Positions 42,264 to 50,792 of a stretch of 64,000 nucleotides of DNA are shown here, piece by piece. The stretch comes from Chryseobacterium binzhouense. Lineage in GTDB: Bacteria; Bacteroidota; Bacteroidia; Flavobacteriales; Weeksellaceae. The DNA lies in the NCBI RefSeq assembly GCF_007474545.1, contig NZ_VKOG01000009.1, positions 20,433 to 84,432 of the forward strand. Reading direction: 5' to 3'. A model generated the notes under the pieces. It worked only from the letters and a program-made list of their open reading frames with translations. It was not told the origin of the DNA and made no database searches. The stretch's first letter is position 1; the number at the start of each line of letters is the position of its first letter. A program made the position numbers and the translations under genes.

Positions 42264-43161
42264 CGATAATATATACAGGTCTGTTCTTTGTCTGGTTAAA
42301 AGTTTTTCCGAGATATATTCCTAAAATACCAAGACACATAAAAGTAACACCAAATAAAAACCAAATTGAAAGTATGAGTGAGCTGTAGCCAGGCTCACTT
42401 ATTTCTCCTCGGAGAGTTTTTATAAATACCCATGCTCCTCCTAAAAATGATATTAGAGAAATTGCAGCTCCCAGATTCACAAACAATTTTAAAGGTTTAT
42501 CGGAAAAAGAGACAATCACATTGAAAGCAAGAGATATAAGCTTTCCAAGGCTATACGATGATTCTCCCTCATCTCTCTCCTGATGATCTACAGCAACAGT
42601 GGTAGCTCTATAACCTACCCAATTGATAAAAAGTGGAAAGAATTTTATATAATCGTTGACATTTAAAACCTGTCTGATAACTTTTTCGTGATAGATACCA
42701 AAGTTGGCTACTTCATTGTTGATCTTAATGCCGGCAAGGTAATTAAAAATCTTATAAAATACCCTTGAACTTAATTTTTTTAATCTTCCATCCTTTCTTT
42801 GTACTCTACTTGCCTGAACAATATCATACCCTTCAAGAGCCTTGAAATAAAGCTTTTCAATCTCCTTGGGCTGATCCTGAAGATCACAGTCCATTACAAC
42901 AATCCATTCACCCTTCGCTTTTGATAATCCGGCCATTATTGCGGCATGCTGTCCAAAATTTCTGCTCAAACGGTAAATTCTTAAAGCTGGATGAAGCCCT
43001 GCTAAATTTTCCATGACTTTCCATGAATTATCTGGACTTCGGTCATCAACCAGAATAATCTCATAATCAGCGTTGAATTTTTGCATTATGGCAGTAATCT
43101 CACTTACTAGTTTTGGGAGAATTTTTTCTGCACGATATACAGGACTTACTATACTTATCAC
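42253..43161 (-). CDS. Polyprenyl-phosphate glycosyltransferase (GT2, GtrB/ArnC-like)
   Basis: 302 residues. GT2 domain (ISIVSPVYRAEKILPKLV, LVDDRSPDNSW, MDCDLQDQPKEI) with two C-terminal membrane helices (about residues 225-285) and a final TFNQTKNRPVYII. Same build as the gene at 26775. Such enzymes make undecaprenyl-phosphate-sugar. Two GT-C-like membrane proteins follow in the same transcript and may use the product. Overlaps the small upstream ORF by four bases. Confidence 0.9.
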   Translation of the reverse strand: MISIVSPVYRAEKILPKLVSEITAIMQKFNADYEIILVDDRSPDNSWKVMENLAGLHPALRIYRLSRNFGQHAAIMAGLSKAKGEWIVVMDCDLQDQPKEIEKLYFKALEGYDIVQASRVQRKDGRLKKLSSRVFYKIFNYLAGIKINNEVANFGIYHEKVIRQVLNVNDYIKFFPLFINWVGYRATTVAVDHQERDEGESSYSLGKLISLAFNVIVSFSDKPLKLFVNLGAAISLISFLGGAWVFIKTLRGEISEPGYSSLILSIWFLFGVTFMCLGILGIYLGKTFNQTKNRPVYIIDEE

Positions 43162-43487
43162 AACTCACCGTTTTTAATGGAAGACTTTTTACAAAAAAAC
43201 AAATCTTCTTCAGGATTTAAGCCATAAGAAGGGTATTTGTCGGATGGAAGTTTTAAATCTGCAATAAGAAATGCATAAAGTAATCTTTCTCTGTCTCGGG
43301 AATGGCATTTGTAGCATCCTGCAGCTCTTTTTCCTCCGCCTATAACATGCTTTTCTTTGAGCATAGGAAGGTTATGACCTACAGTTTCTAAATCTTCCGA
43401 CTGATAACCACAAAACGGACATTGATAGCGTGTTTCGGAGTGACTGTCTAGTTTTATTTTTCTTTGGATTTTTTTTAAAAAATTCAT
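43158..43487 (-). pseudogene. Truncated methyltransferase remnant (N-terminal zinc finger only)
   Basis: A 109-codon frame. YQCPFCGYQSEDL, HVIGGGKRAAGCYKCHSRDRERLLYAFL looks like the N-terminal zinc-binding part (CxxC...CxxC, then RERLL) of a class of SAM-dependent methyltransferases. The expected Rossmann domain (about 150-200 residues) is missing. The last 35 or so residues look unrelated. It ends with a four-base overlap with the next gene, so it may still be translated and couple to it. A small stand-alone protein is the alternative. Confidence 0.55.
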
Positions 43488-43522
43488 ATTTGCATTGTAT
43501 TGAGGGAATTAAGGTGTCAAAT

Positions 43523-44443
43523 TTACACATTCAGAAAGGTTAATCCAACTTCTTTTACCTGATTGCGCAAATACATGAGTAATTTTTCATCTTTGATTAT
43601 CTTTCTATACTTCTGCTGAAGTTTCTTGTATTGTGTCCGGTTTCCGTTAAGCAGGTTTTTGAGGATGCTTTGCCGGAGCGATTTCTTTTCGAGCAACATG
43701 GCATTCGGAAGATTAGGATTCATTATTTTGGTTTCAATATCCAGATCTTCGTATTTTGTATAATCTACTTTTTGGAGGATCTGTTTTCCATCGTGTACAA
43801 CTTTGCTTGAAGGAACTAAAAATACTTTTTTCTGATGATACTTTATACGGTTTACATACTCAATATCTTCACCATAATGAAAAAAGTAAGGATTAAAGCC
43901 ACCCACTGTTTCTATTGTTTTTTTTGGTAAAAGCCAATGTGCAGCATTAATGAAGTTCATTTCATAATAGGATTTCAGATTCTGAAAATACAGGTCTGAA
44001 ATTAACCGTGTTTTTTCAAAATTATGAGCGATATACTTGTCTAAAAAAATATCCAGTAATTTTTCGCTGCCATCCAGATGCATTGGGCTGAGAACTCCGA
44101 TTTCTTCTTTTTGACGATATTCTTCATATGCATCAAGAAGTTTTTTGATGCTGTCTTCGTATAACCATGCATCCTGATTCATCAGATAGAAAAAGTCAGC
44201 CTCGCTTTTATAGGCTTTTTCTATTCCTATATTGTTGGCTTTACCGAAGCCTAAATTTTTTTCGGACTGAATCAATTCAACTTCGGGAAAATTTGCCGTA
44301 ATGTATTTTTGTGTGCCGTCTGTAGAACCATTGTCCACCACAATACAGTGAATAGGAACAGAAGACTGCCTTAAACTGGTAAAGCATTTTTCTGCCCACT
44401 TTCTGGCGTTGTACGTAACAATGATTACAAATACTTTGGGCAT
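43523..44443 (-). CDS. Glycosyltransferase family 2 (rhamnosyltransferase-like)
   Basis: 306 residues. FVIIVTYNARKWAEKCFTSL, VVDNGSTDGTQKYI, EKNLGFGKANNIGIEKA and FYLMNQDAWLYEDS are the marks of the WbbL/RfbF-type branch of GT2. PYFFHYGEDIEYVNRIKYH is the acceptor-side motif. Inverting enzyme in the cytoplasm. No dTDP-rhamnose genes (rfbC, rfbD) are present here, so the donor is probably another sugar. Confidence 0.88.
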   Translation of the reverse strand: MPKVFVIIVTYNARKWAEKCFTSLRQSSVPIHCIVVDNGSTDGTQKYITANFPEVELIQSEKNLGFGKANNIGIEKAYKSEADFFYLMNQDAWLYEDSIKKLLDAYEEYRQKEEIGVLSPMHLDGSEKLLDIFLDKYIAHNFEKTRLISDLYFQNLKSYYEMNFINAAHWLLPKKTIETVGGFNPYFFHYGEDIEYVNRIKYHQKKVFLVPSSKVVHDGKQILQKVDYTKYEDLDIETKIMNPNLPNAMLLEKKSLRQSILKNLLNGNRTQYKKLQQKYRKIIKDEKLLMYLRNQVKEVGLTFLNV

Positions 44444-44444
44444 A

Positions 44445-45128
44445 TTATTTTTTATAATAAGTATTAATTAAGTTATTAAGATATAACTTTTTATCATTAA
44501 GATTATTTCTCTTAAAATAGTATTCTATTTTTGAAACTTCAATCTGATAACCAGAGCCCTCATTCTGTAAATGCAGAAGGGGTTCTGTCTGTAAAACATC
44601 AGAAATAGTTTCTGTGATTTCAATAATAGAGAAATTCTGCAGATACGCTAAATTGATGATCTGATTACTGCTGAAATTTTCTACAATATCCTGAGTAATA
44701 GCAACTACATCTTTTACATCTATAAGATTTCTGGTTGCTTTGGTGTGTATTGTGATTTTATTTTGGCTGTATATTTCCCGAACCAGATAATTAAGCAAAA
44801 GATTAGGATTTCCTCCGTTTCCAACAGCATTACTCACTCTTAAAATAAAATATTTTTTACACGAATCTGCGATAATCTGTTCCATTTTAAGCTTATGCAA
44901 AACATATTGGCTGTTATTCTTGGAAGAGTCATAGATACTGCAGGTTGAGAAATAGACAAGAGTTTTCTCAGGATGTTCTGTGATGTATCTTTTCAATAAT
45001 TCCTGTTCCCGTTCGAATTCTGATTTTCTTGTTTCCAAGGAATTGGAAACACCGGAAGCGAAAAAAAGATGCTCCGGAGAATCAATACCCAAAAGGGCGC
45101 TGCCTATAAGTCCGTTTCCTACAATCAT
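44445..45128 (-). CDS. Short NAD-dependent epimerase/dehydratase-like protein
   Basis: 227 residues. An extended-SDR Rossmann start (IVGNGLIGSALL), an STCSIYDSS segment and the YxxxK pair in YVLHK, then RNLIDVKDVV. It is shorter than most sugar epimerases (usually 300 or more) because the N-terminal dinucleotide-binding part is compact. A nucleotide-sugar reductase or epimerase is likely. Overlaps the upstream gene by four bases. Confidence 0.75.
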   Translation of the reverse strand: MIVGNGLIGSALLGIDSPEHLFFASGVSNSLETRKSEFEREQELLKRYITEHPEKTLVYFSTCSIYDSSKNNSQYVLHKLKMEQIIADSCKKYFILRVSNAVGNGGNPNLLLNYLVREIYSQNKITIHTKATRNLIDVKDVVAITQDIVENFSSNQIINLAYLQNFSIIEITETISDVLQTEPLLHLQNEGSGYQIEVSKIEYYFKRNNLNDKKLYLNNLINTYYKK

Positions 45129-45988
45129 TGTGCTTTATTAATGTTTTTTGAATATCTCATCAGCTTGTAATATTTTTTCACAAAAAATAGATGATGTACA
45201 AATTTAAGATGTTTTAACGGATAAAATTTAAGAGAGAATAAGACATTCTTCAAATTAACGGGATAAAACTTGAAATATTGATATAAAAATCCGTCAAAAG
45301 CGTTTTTTTCTGTCTGAGAATCTATAATCTGATCAAATGTAAAACTAAGTTTTTCTCTTATTTTTATATTGGCATCCAACCAATTTTTATCAAGATTTCC
45401 GCCTGAGAAATGTTTGATTAATATATCATCTATTACATAATTTTGAAGTTTTCTGGAGACTCTTAAGCTGAAATCCAGATCATAGCCATGAAATCCTATT
45501 AAATTCTCATCAAATCTGAATATATCAAAATTGTCTTTTCTTGTTGCGATGAATACTCCGTCTACAGCAAAAACCTTAGTCCTGTTTTCTTCTGTAGAGC
45601 TGATGTGAAAAAACTCTGTATTCTCCTTATTTCCCTGTAAAATATATACAGAATTGTATTTTTCAGCAACCGTCCAGCTTGATGGGGCATACGGAACATA
45701 CGATGAACCCGCAACTCCTATAATTCCTGTACTTTCTTTCTGTAAATGATTTAGTAATTTGTGACCCCAATTTTTCGTATAAAAGATGATGTCTTCGTGT
45801 AAAAAAAGAAGATTTTCATATTTGGATTTTTCTGCTCCAGAGTTGTAGGCTTCAGTAATGCTCATCAAATTCGGGTTCCACATCTGAATAATTTCATATT
45901 GGAAATCTTCTCCGATCGTTTCGCTTATATTTTCAATCAGCTGATCAAAGTAGTGTTTTTGGTATGATGAGATAATGATTGAGAGCAT
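45125..45988 (-). CDS. Glycosyltransferase-like protein with StrF domain, copy 1
   Basis: 287 residues. LSIIISSYQKHYFDQLIENI, MSITEAYNSGAEKSKYENLLFLHEDIIF (split at GAEK), GIIGVAGSSYVP and GFHGYDLDFSLRVSRK match the StrF-type GT2 proteins. A paralogue of the gene at 47716-48540 (same blocks). Overlaps the neighbour by four bases. Donor unknown. Confidence 0.82.
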   Translation of the reverse strand: MLSIIISSYQKHYFDQLIENISETIGEDFQYEIIQMWNPNLMSITEAYNSGAEKSKYENLLFLHEDIIFYTKNWGHKLLNHLQKESTGIIGVAGSSYVPYAPSSWTVAEKYNSVYILQGNKENTEFFHISSTEENRTKVFAVDGVFIATRKDNFDIFRFDENLIGFHGYDLDFSLRVSRKLQNYVIDDILIKHFSGGNLDKNWLDANIKIREKLSFTFDQIIDSQTEKNAFDGFLYQYFKFYPVNLKNVLFSLKFYPLKHLKFVHHLFFVKKYYKLMRYSKNINKAQ

Positions 45989-45992
45989 AGAA

Positions 45993-46808
45993 TTATTTTA
46001 GCAAATGATCATATTCATTTGAGGCATGATTTCCTTTTTCATCAAGTTTCCATGAAGAAGACTGGTTGGCTGTTTTTATATAAAATAGATTTTCTTCTGT
46101 AAGATCATTGGGGTTGAGATACCATCCTCCATGTTTACAAGTGAAATCTCCTGCCATTCTGATAGCCGTCATAAACTTAAATAAGTTAAAAATCGTTTTA
46201 GGATATTTAGGTTTATACAGAGCGAAAGTGGTGTCTATAAAAGCAAAATAAATATTTTTTTCAAGTTCATCCTGCCAGAAACGTTTTTCCCAAGTCTGAA
46301 CTTTTTCTTTTAACGGATAATAATCGGGAATATATTTGGTGTCAATGGCAAAACCTATTTTGTTGACTTTTTTATAATATTTAAGAAGATAATTAAGCAT
46401 ACATGTCTCAAAATCCTCCGGTAGATTTTCATTGGGAACAATATCCGAATCTGTAAGAAAATAAAATCCTTTTCCGTATTTCTGCTGAAGATCTTTATTT
46501 TTAAAGAATACGTCATGCCCGAAATTAATATTCATTCTTTCAACAGTTACCACGTTCTGAATTTCTGAATAATAATCTAAAAGAGGCGGGAAACTGGATG
46601 CATTATCAATAATGACGATGTTTTTAAATTCTCTTTTAATCAGGAAATCAATGAGTTGCTTTAAGAAAAAAAGCTGATTAAAATTGATGATGATAACCGG
46701 AATACTTTTATGATCAATCATCTGTCGACGCACAGTACCGTCAAATTTCAGCAAAAATTTGAGATAAAGCATATCTAAATACAACATGAGTCTACGTTTT
46801 GTGATCAT
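45993..46808 (-). CDS. Glycosyltransferase, GT-A fold
   Basis: 271 residues. PVIIINFNQLFFLKQLIDFL and VIIDNASSFPPLLDYY form the nucleotide-binding half; FYFLTDSDIVPNENLP holds a Asp-Ser-Asp pair at the expected metal site. It differs from standard GT2 in its long hydrophobic N-terminus (MLYLDMLYLKFLLKF) that may associate with the membrane. Overlaps the upstream gene by four bases. Specific function unknown. Confidence 0.78.
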   Translation of the reverse strand: MITKRRLMLYLDMLYLKFLLKFDGTVRRQMIDHKSIPVIIINFNQLFFLKQLIDFLIKREFKNIVIIDNASSFPPLLDYYSEIQNVVTVERMNINFGHDVFFKNKDLQQKYGKGFYFLTDSDIVPNENLPEDFETCMLNYLLKYYKKVNKIGFAIDTKYIPDYYPLKEKVQTWEKRFWQDELEKNIYFAFIDTTFALYKPKYPKTIFNLFKFMTAIRMAGDFTCKHGGWYLNPNDLTEENLFYIKTANQSSSWKLDEKGNHASNEYDHLLK

Positions 46809-47719
46809 GCTTTGGAATGTTTTATTTTCTTATTGATTAACCAGACGGTTTTAATCATATCAAAATATCTTTTCGGGTATCCTCTTTTCATAAGAATTGT
46901 AAAAAGCCTGAGATAAGGTTTCAAAAAGTTTTTATCACAGAATTTGAGGTGATCATTCAACATTCTTATCAGGAAGCTCTTATCAAAATTTTCTGAATAT
47001 TTATTCAGCACTGTTTCCCTCATCATGTGATAGCCAAGATCTTTTTTTGCCTGTAAGGATAAATCACCAGATATGCTGGAAGTAGACATTCTCACAGTAA
47101 CCTTAGCATCTGCGATATAAAATACTTTATTCAATTCCGAAAAAGTTAGAATAGCATAATCATCGGCTCCCCATGCAAAAGGGATTTTTAGAAACCGATG
47201 CTTTTTATAAGCCGAGAGTTTAAAAATATTTTCAGATAAACTACTGGGCATGAGTCCTTTATATTTTCTTTTAAATAATTCTGTTGATGGAATTATCCTC
47301 TCATCAGTCGTAATAGAATGTAAAATATTTTTATTTTTATCTACTATATCATGAGAAAATTTGATAGCAGAGATATTTTCAGAGTGTACTTGGAGTAGAT
47401 TTTGATAAAACTCTTCTACAAAGTTTTCTGAAATAATATCGTCATCACCTAATATCTGAAACCAGTCTTCTTTAACATTTCCCAGAATTCTTTCCCACTG
47501 CAAAGCCAGGTTTTCCCCTCCTACATTATCATTATAATCAAAATAAAAATAAGAGAAATCACTCAAATATTTTTCAATAAGTGGTAAGGGATCATCGGGG
47601 CTTGCATCGTTCCCGATATACAATACAAAATTTCTGTTGCTTTGTGCCGCAACAGATTGTAAGGTTTCTTCAAAGAAATCTATTTTGTAGTAAGGAATGA
47701 CGATGGCGAGACGATTCAT
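46805..47719 (-). CDS. Glycosyltransferase family 2
   Basis: 304 residues. AIVIPYYKIDFFEETLQSVA, YIGNDASPDDPLPLIEKY and FQILGDDDIISENFVEEF give the GT-A core with its DDD metal site. The C-terminal third is helical and basic. Overlaps both neighbours by four bases, showing tight translational coupling. Confidence 0.88.
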   Translation of the reverse strand: MNRLAIVIPYYKIDFFEETLQSVAAQSNRNFVLYIGNDASPDDPLPLIEKYLSDFSYFYFDYNDNVGGENLALQWERILGNVKEDWFQILGDDDIISENFVEEFYQNLLQVHSENISAIKFSHDIVDKNKNILHSITTDERIIPSTELFKRKYKGLMPSSLSENIFKLSAYKKHRFLKIPFAWGADDYAILTFSELNKVFYIADAKVTVRMSTSSISGDLSLQAKKDLGYHMMRETVLNKYSENFDKSFLIRMLNDHLKFCDKNFLKPYLRLFTILMKRGYPKRYFDMIKTVWLINKKIKHSKA

Positions 47720-48540
47720 AATTGAGAAAATACAAATTTTAATAATGGAATATATTTTCTTTTACCAATTTTAAAATAAGGAAAAAACCTTAATACTTTA
47801 AAAAAGGTGATGATGTTTTTAGGATAATACCCGAAGTATTGACGGACGAACCTTTCATATAACTGATATTCCAAATCTTTATTTACAGTTGTATTGAAAT
47901 TACTCCCTATTGATTTTCTGATGTAAATATTTGTTTCAAACCAATCCTTGTCGGGTTTTCCCTCTGAATAGTGTTCCAAAACAATTTTTGAAGTTACAAA
48001 GTTTTGGTATTTTTTCGAGACTCTGAGACTAAGATCAGTATCGTATCCGTGATATCCTTTCAGAATGTTATTAAATGGAAATTCTATATACACAGACTTT
48101 CTAATTCCTAAAAAAACACCGTCTACAGCCAATACCTTTTCTTTTTCAGTATCAAATGTTTTCTCAAGAACTACTTTACCATCTTTTTTATGTTGGATAA
48201 TATTTATTTTTGCGTTTTCCATAGTCGTAAACCAACCATATGGTGATGAAGGTACATAAGTACCGCCAGCAAGACCGATTATTCCTGTATCAAAAGATGA
48301 TAGTAACCTCACCAGAGTATGTCCCCAATTATTTTTATTAAACTTTACATCTTCATGCAGGAAAAGAAGTTGATCATATTTTGCTTTATTGGCTCCTTTG
48401 TTATATGCTTCGCAAAGTCCCATGGCTGCAAAGTTTTCTATTTTTATTATTTCATATTTCACACCACAAGTTTCTGCAATGTTTTTTTCCAAGGCAGTGT
48501 AATAGTGAGGTTGATATGATGAAATAATAATGGAAAGCAT
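47716..48540 (-). CDS. Glycosyltransferase-like protein with StrF domain, copy 2
   Basis: 274 residues. LSIIISSYQPHYYTALEKNI, AMGLCEAYNKGANKAKYDQLLFLHEDVKF (split at GANK), GIIGLAGGTYVPSSPYGW and GYHGYDTDLSLRVSKKYQNF. The same family as the gene at 45125, with about the same length and block order; the pair arose by duplication and brackets two other glycosyltransferase genes. Confidence 0.82.
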   Translation of the reverse strand: MLSIIISSYQPHYYTALEKNIAETCGVKYEIIKIENFAAMGLCEAYNKGANKAKYDQLLFLHEDVKFNKNNWGHTLVRLLSSFDTGIIGLAGGTYVPSSPYGWFTTMENAKINIIQHKKDGKVVLEKTFDTEKEKVLAVDGVFLGIRKSVYIEFPFNNILKGYHGYDTDLSLRVSKKYQNFVTSKIVLEHYSEGKPDKDWFETNIYIRKSIGSNFNTTVNKDLEYQLYERFVRQYFGYYPKNIITFFKVLRFFPYFKIGKRKYIPLLKFVFSQL

Positions 48541-48543
48541 GAA

Positions 48544-49308
48544 TTAAAATCTGGATTTTAAATTAGTCACAATATTGTAAATTTTATCACCTAATTTATA
48601 TTCTTTAGAATTCTTTTTAAAATCATTGATAATAATGTTTTCTTTATGCGTTAAAGGAAGTAGTTTAATAAATTCCTCATCTACAGGTGTTTGTGAGCTT
48701 AGTCCGCCTTGGTCATTAAAGTTGCAGATGATTGTATCTATATATTTACAATGAATATCTGGTAATGAAAAGCATCTTATATTAAAATCCCAATCTGCCC
48801 ATATTTTAAAATACAGATTAAAGTTTCCGAGTCTGTTGAAAAGGTCTTTTTTATAAAAAATAGCCTGATGGCAAATATTGTCTATTTTTTGCAAATAAAG
48901 TCTATCATATTCTCTTCCATGTATAATTTTACGATAGGTAAAATAAGCTTTGCCATATACAAAATCATGGTTTTTAAAGTTTGGAACAACCTCATTCAGT
49001 ACATTTTGGCTGTATAGTATATCATCACTTCCCAAAAAGTAAATCCATTTTCCAGATGCTTTTTCAATGCCTTTATTCATAGCATCGTATACACCTGAAT
49101 CTTTTTCTGAAAAAATCTTTATTTTGGGATTATTAAATTGCCGAACAATTGATAAAGTGGCATCATCCGAAAGTCCATCCATTATAAGAATTTCGTAGTC
49201 TTCAAAAGTTTGCTCTAAAACACTTCTAATACTTTCCGAAATTGTTTTTTCAGAATTATAGGTAGGTATTACTATACTAAGCGTTGGAATTTTAGTTATG
49301 TTTACCAT
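48544..49308 (-). CDS. Glycosyltransferase family 2 (WcaA-like)
   Basis: 254 residues. LSIVIPTYNSEKTISESIRSVL, LIMDGLSDDATLSI, EKDSGVYDAMNKGIEKASG and WIYFLGSDDILY are typical of the 'DGxSxD ... YDAMNKG' branch that includes colanic acid WcaA/WcaE. The gene is preceded by 284 bases without an intact gene (49309-49592) that hold degenerate coding remnants. The stop of one remnant overlaps its start codon (ATGGTAA). Confidence 0.9.
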   Translation of the reverse strand: MVNITKIPTLSIVIPTYNSEKTISESIRSVLEQTFEDYEILIMDGLSDDATLSIVRQFNNPKIKIFSEKDSGVYDAMNKGIEKASGKWIYFLGSDDILYSQNVLNEVVPNFKNHDFVYGKAYFTYRKIIHGREYDRLYLQKIDNICHQAIFYKKDLFNRLGNFNLYFKIWADWDFNIRCFSLPDIHCKYIDTIICNFNDQGGLSSQTPVDEEFIKLLPLTHKENIIINDFKKNSKEYKLGDKIYNIVTNLKSRF

Positions 49309-49433
49309 TGTTTTGTTTCCATTTGATCTGAAAAATAGACATTTATTTTTGAATTTCTGAAAATATATTTAAAAAAATCTTTGCCAAATTTTATTAAATT
49401 TTGAGAATGGTCAATTTTTTCAATTCTTTCCAG
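49302..49433 (-). pseudogene. Possible 3' remnant of a gene, 43 codons
   Basis: An open frame without start codon, from the stop codon at 49434-49436 to a TAA at 49302-49304, encoding LERIEKIDHSQ...FSDQMETKQW. The TAA overlaps the next gene's ATG, as intact genes do in this operon. The same frame continues upstream (to about 49560) as ECSHPD and EGLAMCLTRTSPV blocks broken by two stop codons. This is the look of a decayed gene. The AT-rich sequence makes it uncertain. Confidence 0.35.
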
Positions 49434-49455
49434 TTAATCAGGATGGCTACATTCT

Positions 49456-49605
49456 TTAGTTTTTCTTAAGTCTTATACGGGTGAGGTTCTGGTTAAGCAC
49501 ATTGCTAAACCTTCTCTGGTCAAGGTGTCTAAAAATGTAGTATCCACTATTTCTTGGTGTCTGCGATGTATATTTTGAAGGTATTTGATATATTAGACAT
49601 GCAAG
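49456..49605 (-). pseudogene. Possible C-terminal remnant of a second gene, 49 codons
   Basis: Open from a stop at 49606-49608 (inside the end of the next gene, 49593) to the TAA at 49456-49458. The peptide includes RNSGYYIFRHLDQRR and FSNVLNQNLTRIRLKKN, with a protein-like mix of aromatic, polar and basic residues. It could be the tail of a gene replaced by the incoming glycosyltransferase gene at 49593. No family recognised. TCTGGT(T/C)AAG occurs twice here, 25-30 bases apart. Confidence 0.3.
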
Positions 49606-50792
49606 TCAGAATATATTTTGTTTAGTTTTTGGCTCGCATCAGTTTCAATTAAACGTTGCTGCTGTTTTCTGCAGTTGTTAGTAGAACGCGTTCTATATTC
49701 AACTTCTAACCATAGTTTAAGTATTTTCTCAGCCATATCTTCTATCGACAAAGGGTCAAAAATAAAATCAGCGTTTCCTATTGTTTCTGGAAGTGATGTT
49801 GTACTAGAGCATATTACCGGGATTTCCATTAGGATACTTTCCATCAAGGGAAAACTACCTGCTTCATAGAGAGTGGGAACTACCACCCCAATAGTAGTTT
49901 TGTAGAGATTATACAATGTTAATTCATCAACGATTCCCAAGATTATAATTTGATTATCCAATTGGTATTTCTTGATCATTCTTGTAATATACCTACCATG
50001 GTCAAAATTATGATCACCTGTAAGCACCAAATTTACACTAATACCTTTATGCTCTTTTATGTATTTTATCGTCTCAACAAGTTTTTCATGATTTTTATGT
50101 TTCCAAAAATTAGCAGGATATAGTAGGAATTTTTCAGGAACAGAGGTTGGCTTCGTGAACTTATGGTTCAGATATTTACTAAACCATAGTTTGTTCATTT
50201 TTAGCAGAAGTACATCAATCTTATTTGAGTCCTTAGCAAAAAATTTCACTAAATCATTCTTTACATGTTGATAACTAACAATTACCTTATCTGCTCTATC
50301 AATATAATCCTTGTAATGCACAGCTCTGTATGCTCTCTGTTCAGCAGTGAAAAATTCAGGAAAATAAAGTTCTTGAACATCATGCAAGGTAGTTATCAGT
50401 TTAACATTTTTTTTCTGTGGAATATATTGATAAGGACAATGAATAATATCTATGTTATTTAAAGAAATTATTTTATCTAAAATAGTCATTTTATTAAATG
50501 ATATTTTTTTTATCAATAAATTTTTGCTTCTATTATATATTCGCAATAAGTTTTGGTTAAATATCTCTTTCTTAGTAAAATCATAATCTTGTGATTTTAT
50601 ATGCTTTAAATGAGGGTTTTCAATTAAAATATTCATTATTACCTCATCATTACCATCATGATAAATGCAAAAATGATACTTATCTATTAAATCTGTGAAC
50701 AAATTTAATAGACCTGCAGCATATTGTCTCACACCCCCTGCATCTTGTGATAGATTAGGAATATAAAATAGAATGTTCTTTTTTCTACTCAT
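49593..50792 (-). CDS. Glycosyltransferase family 4
   Basis: 399 residues, GT-B fold. N-terminal LFYIPNLSQDAGGVRQYAAGLL, central FLLYPANFWKHKNHEKLVETI and the donor-site motif VPTLYEAGSFPLMESILMEIPVI (split: PTLYEAGSFPLMES), with the E-x7-E pair. A retaining transferase like the mannosyl- or rhamnosyltransferases of O-antigen loci. Overlaps the GNAT gene upstream by eight bases. Followed by the gene remnants of 49302-49605, so it may mark a recombination edge. Confidence 0.9.
   Translation of the reverse strand: MSRKKNILFYIPNLSQDAGGVRQYAAGLLNLFTDLIDKYHFCIYHDGNDEVIMNILIENPHLKHIKSQDYDFTKKEIFNQNLLRIYNRSKNLLIKKISFNKMTILDKIISLNNIDIIHCPYQYIPQKKNVKLITTLHDVQELYFPEFFTAEQRAYRAVHYKDYIDRADKVIVSYQHVKNDLVKFFAKDSNKIDVLLLKMNKLWFSKYLNHKFTKPTSVPEKFLLYPANFWKHKNHEKLVETIKYIKEHKGISVNLVLTGDHNFDHGRYITRMIKKYQLDNQIIILGIVDELTLYNLYKTTIGVVVPTLYEAGSFPLMESILMEIPVICSSTTSLPETIGNADFIFDPLSIEDMAEKILKLWLEVEYRTRSTNNCRKQQQRLIETDASQKLNKIYSDLHV

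Noticed and set aside
49302-49605. An insertion sequence in the glycan locus gap
   Set aside because: No terminal inverted repeats, target duplication or transposase motifs could be found; only short decayed frames.
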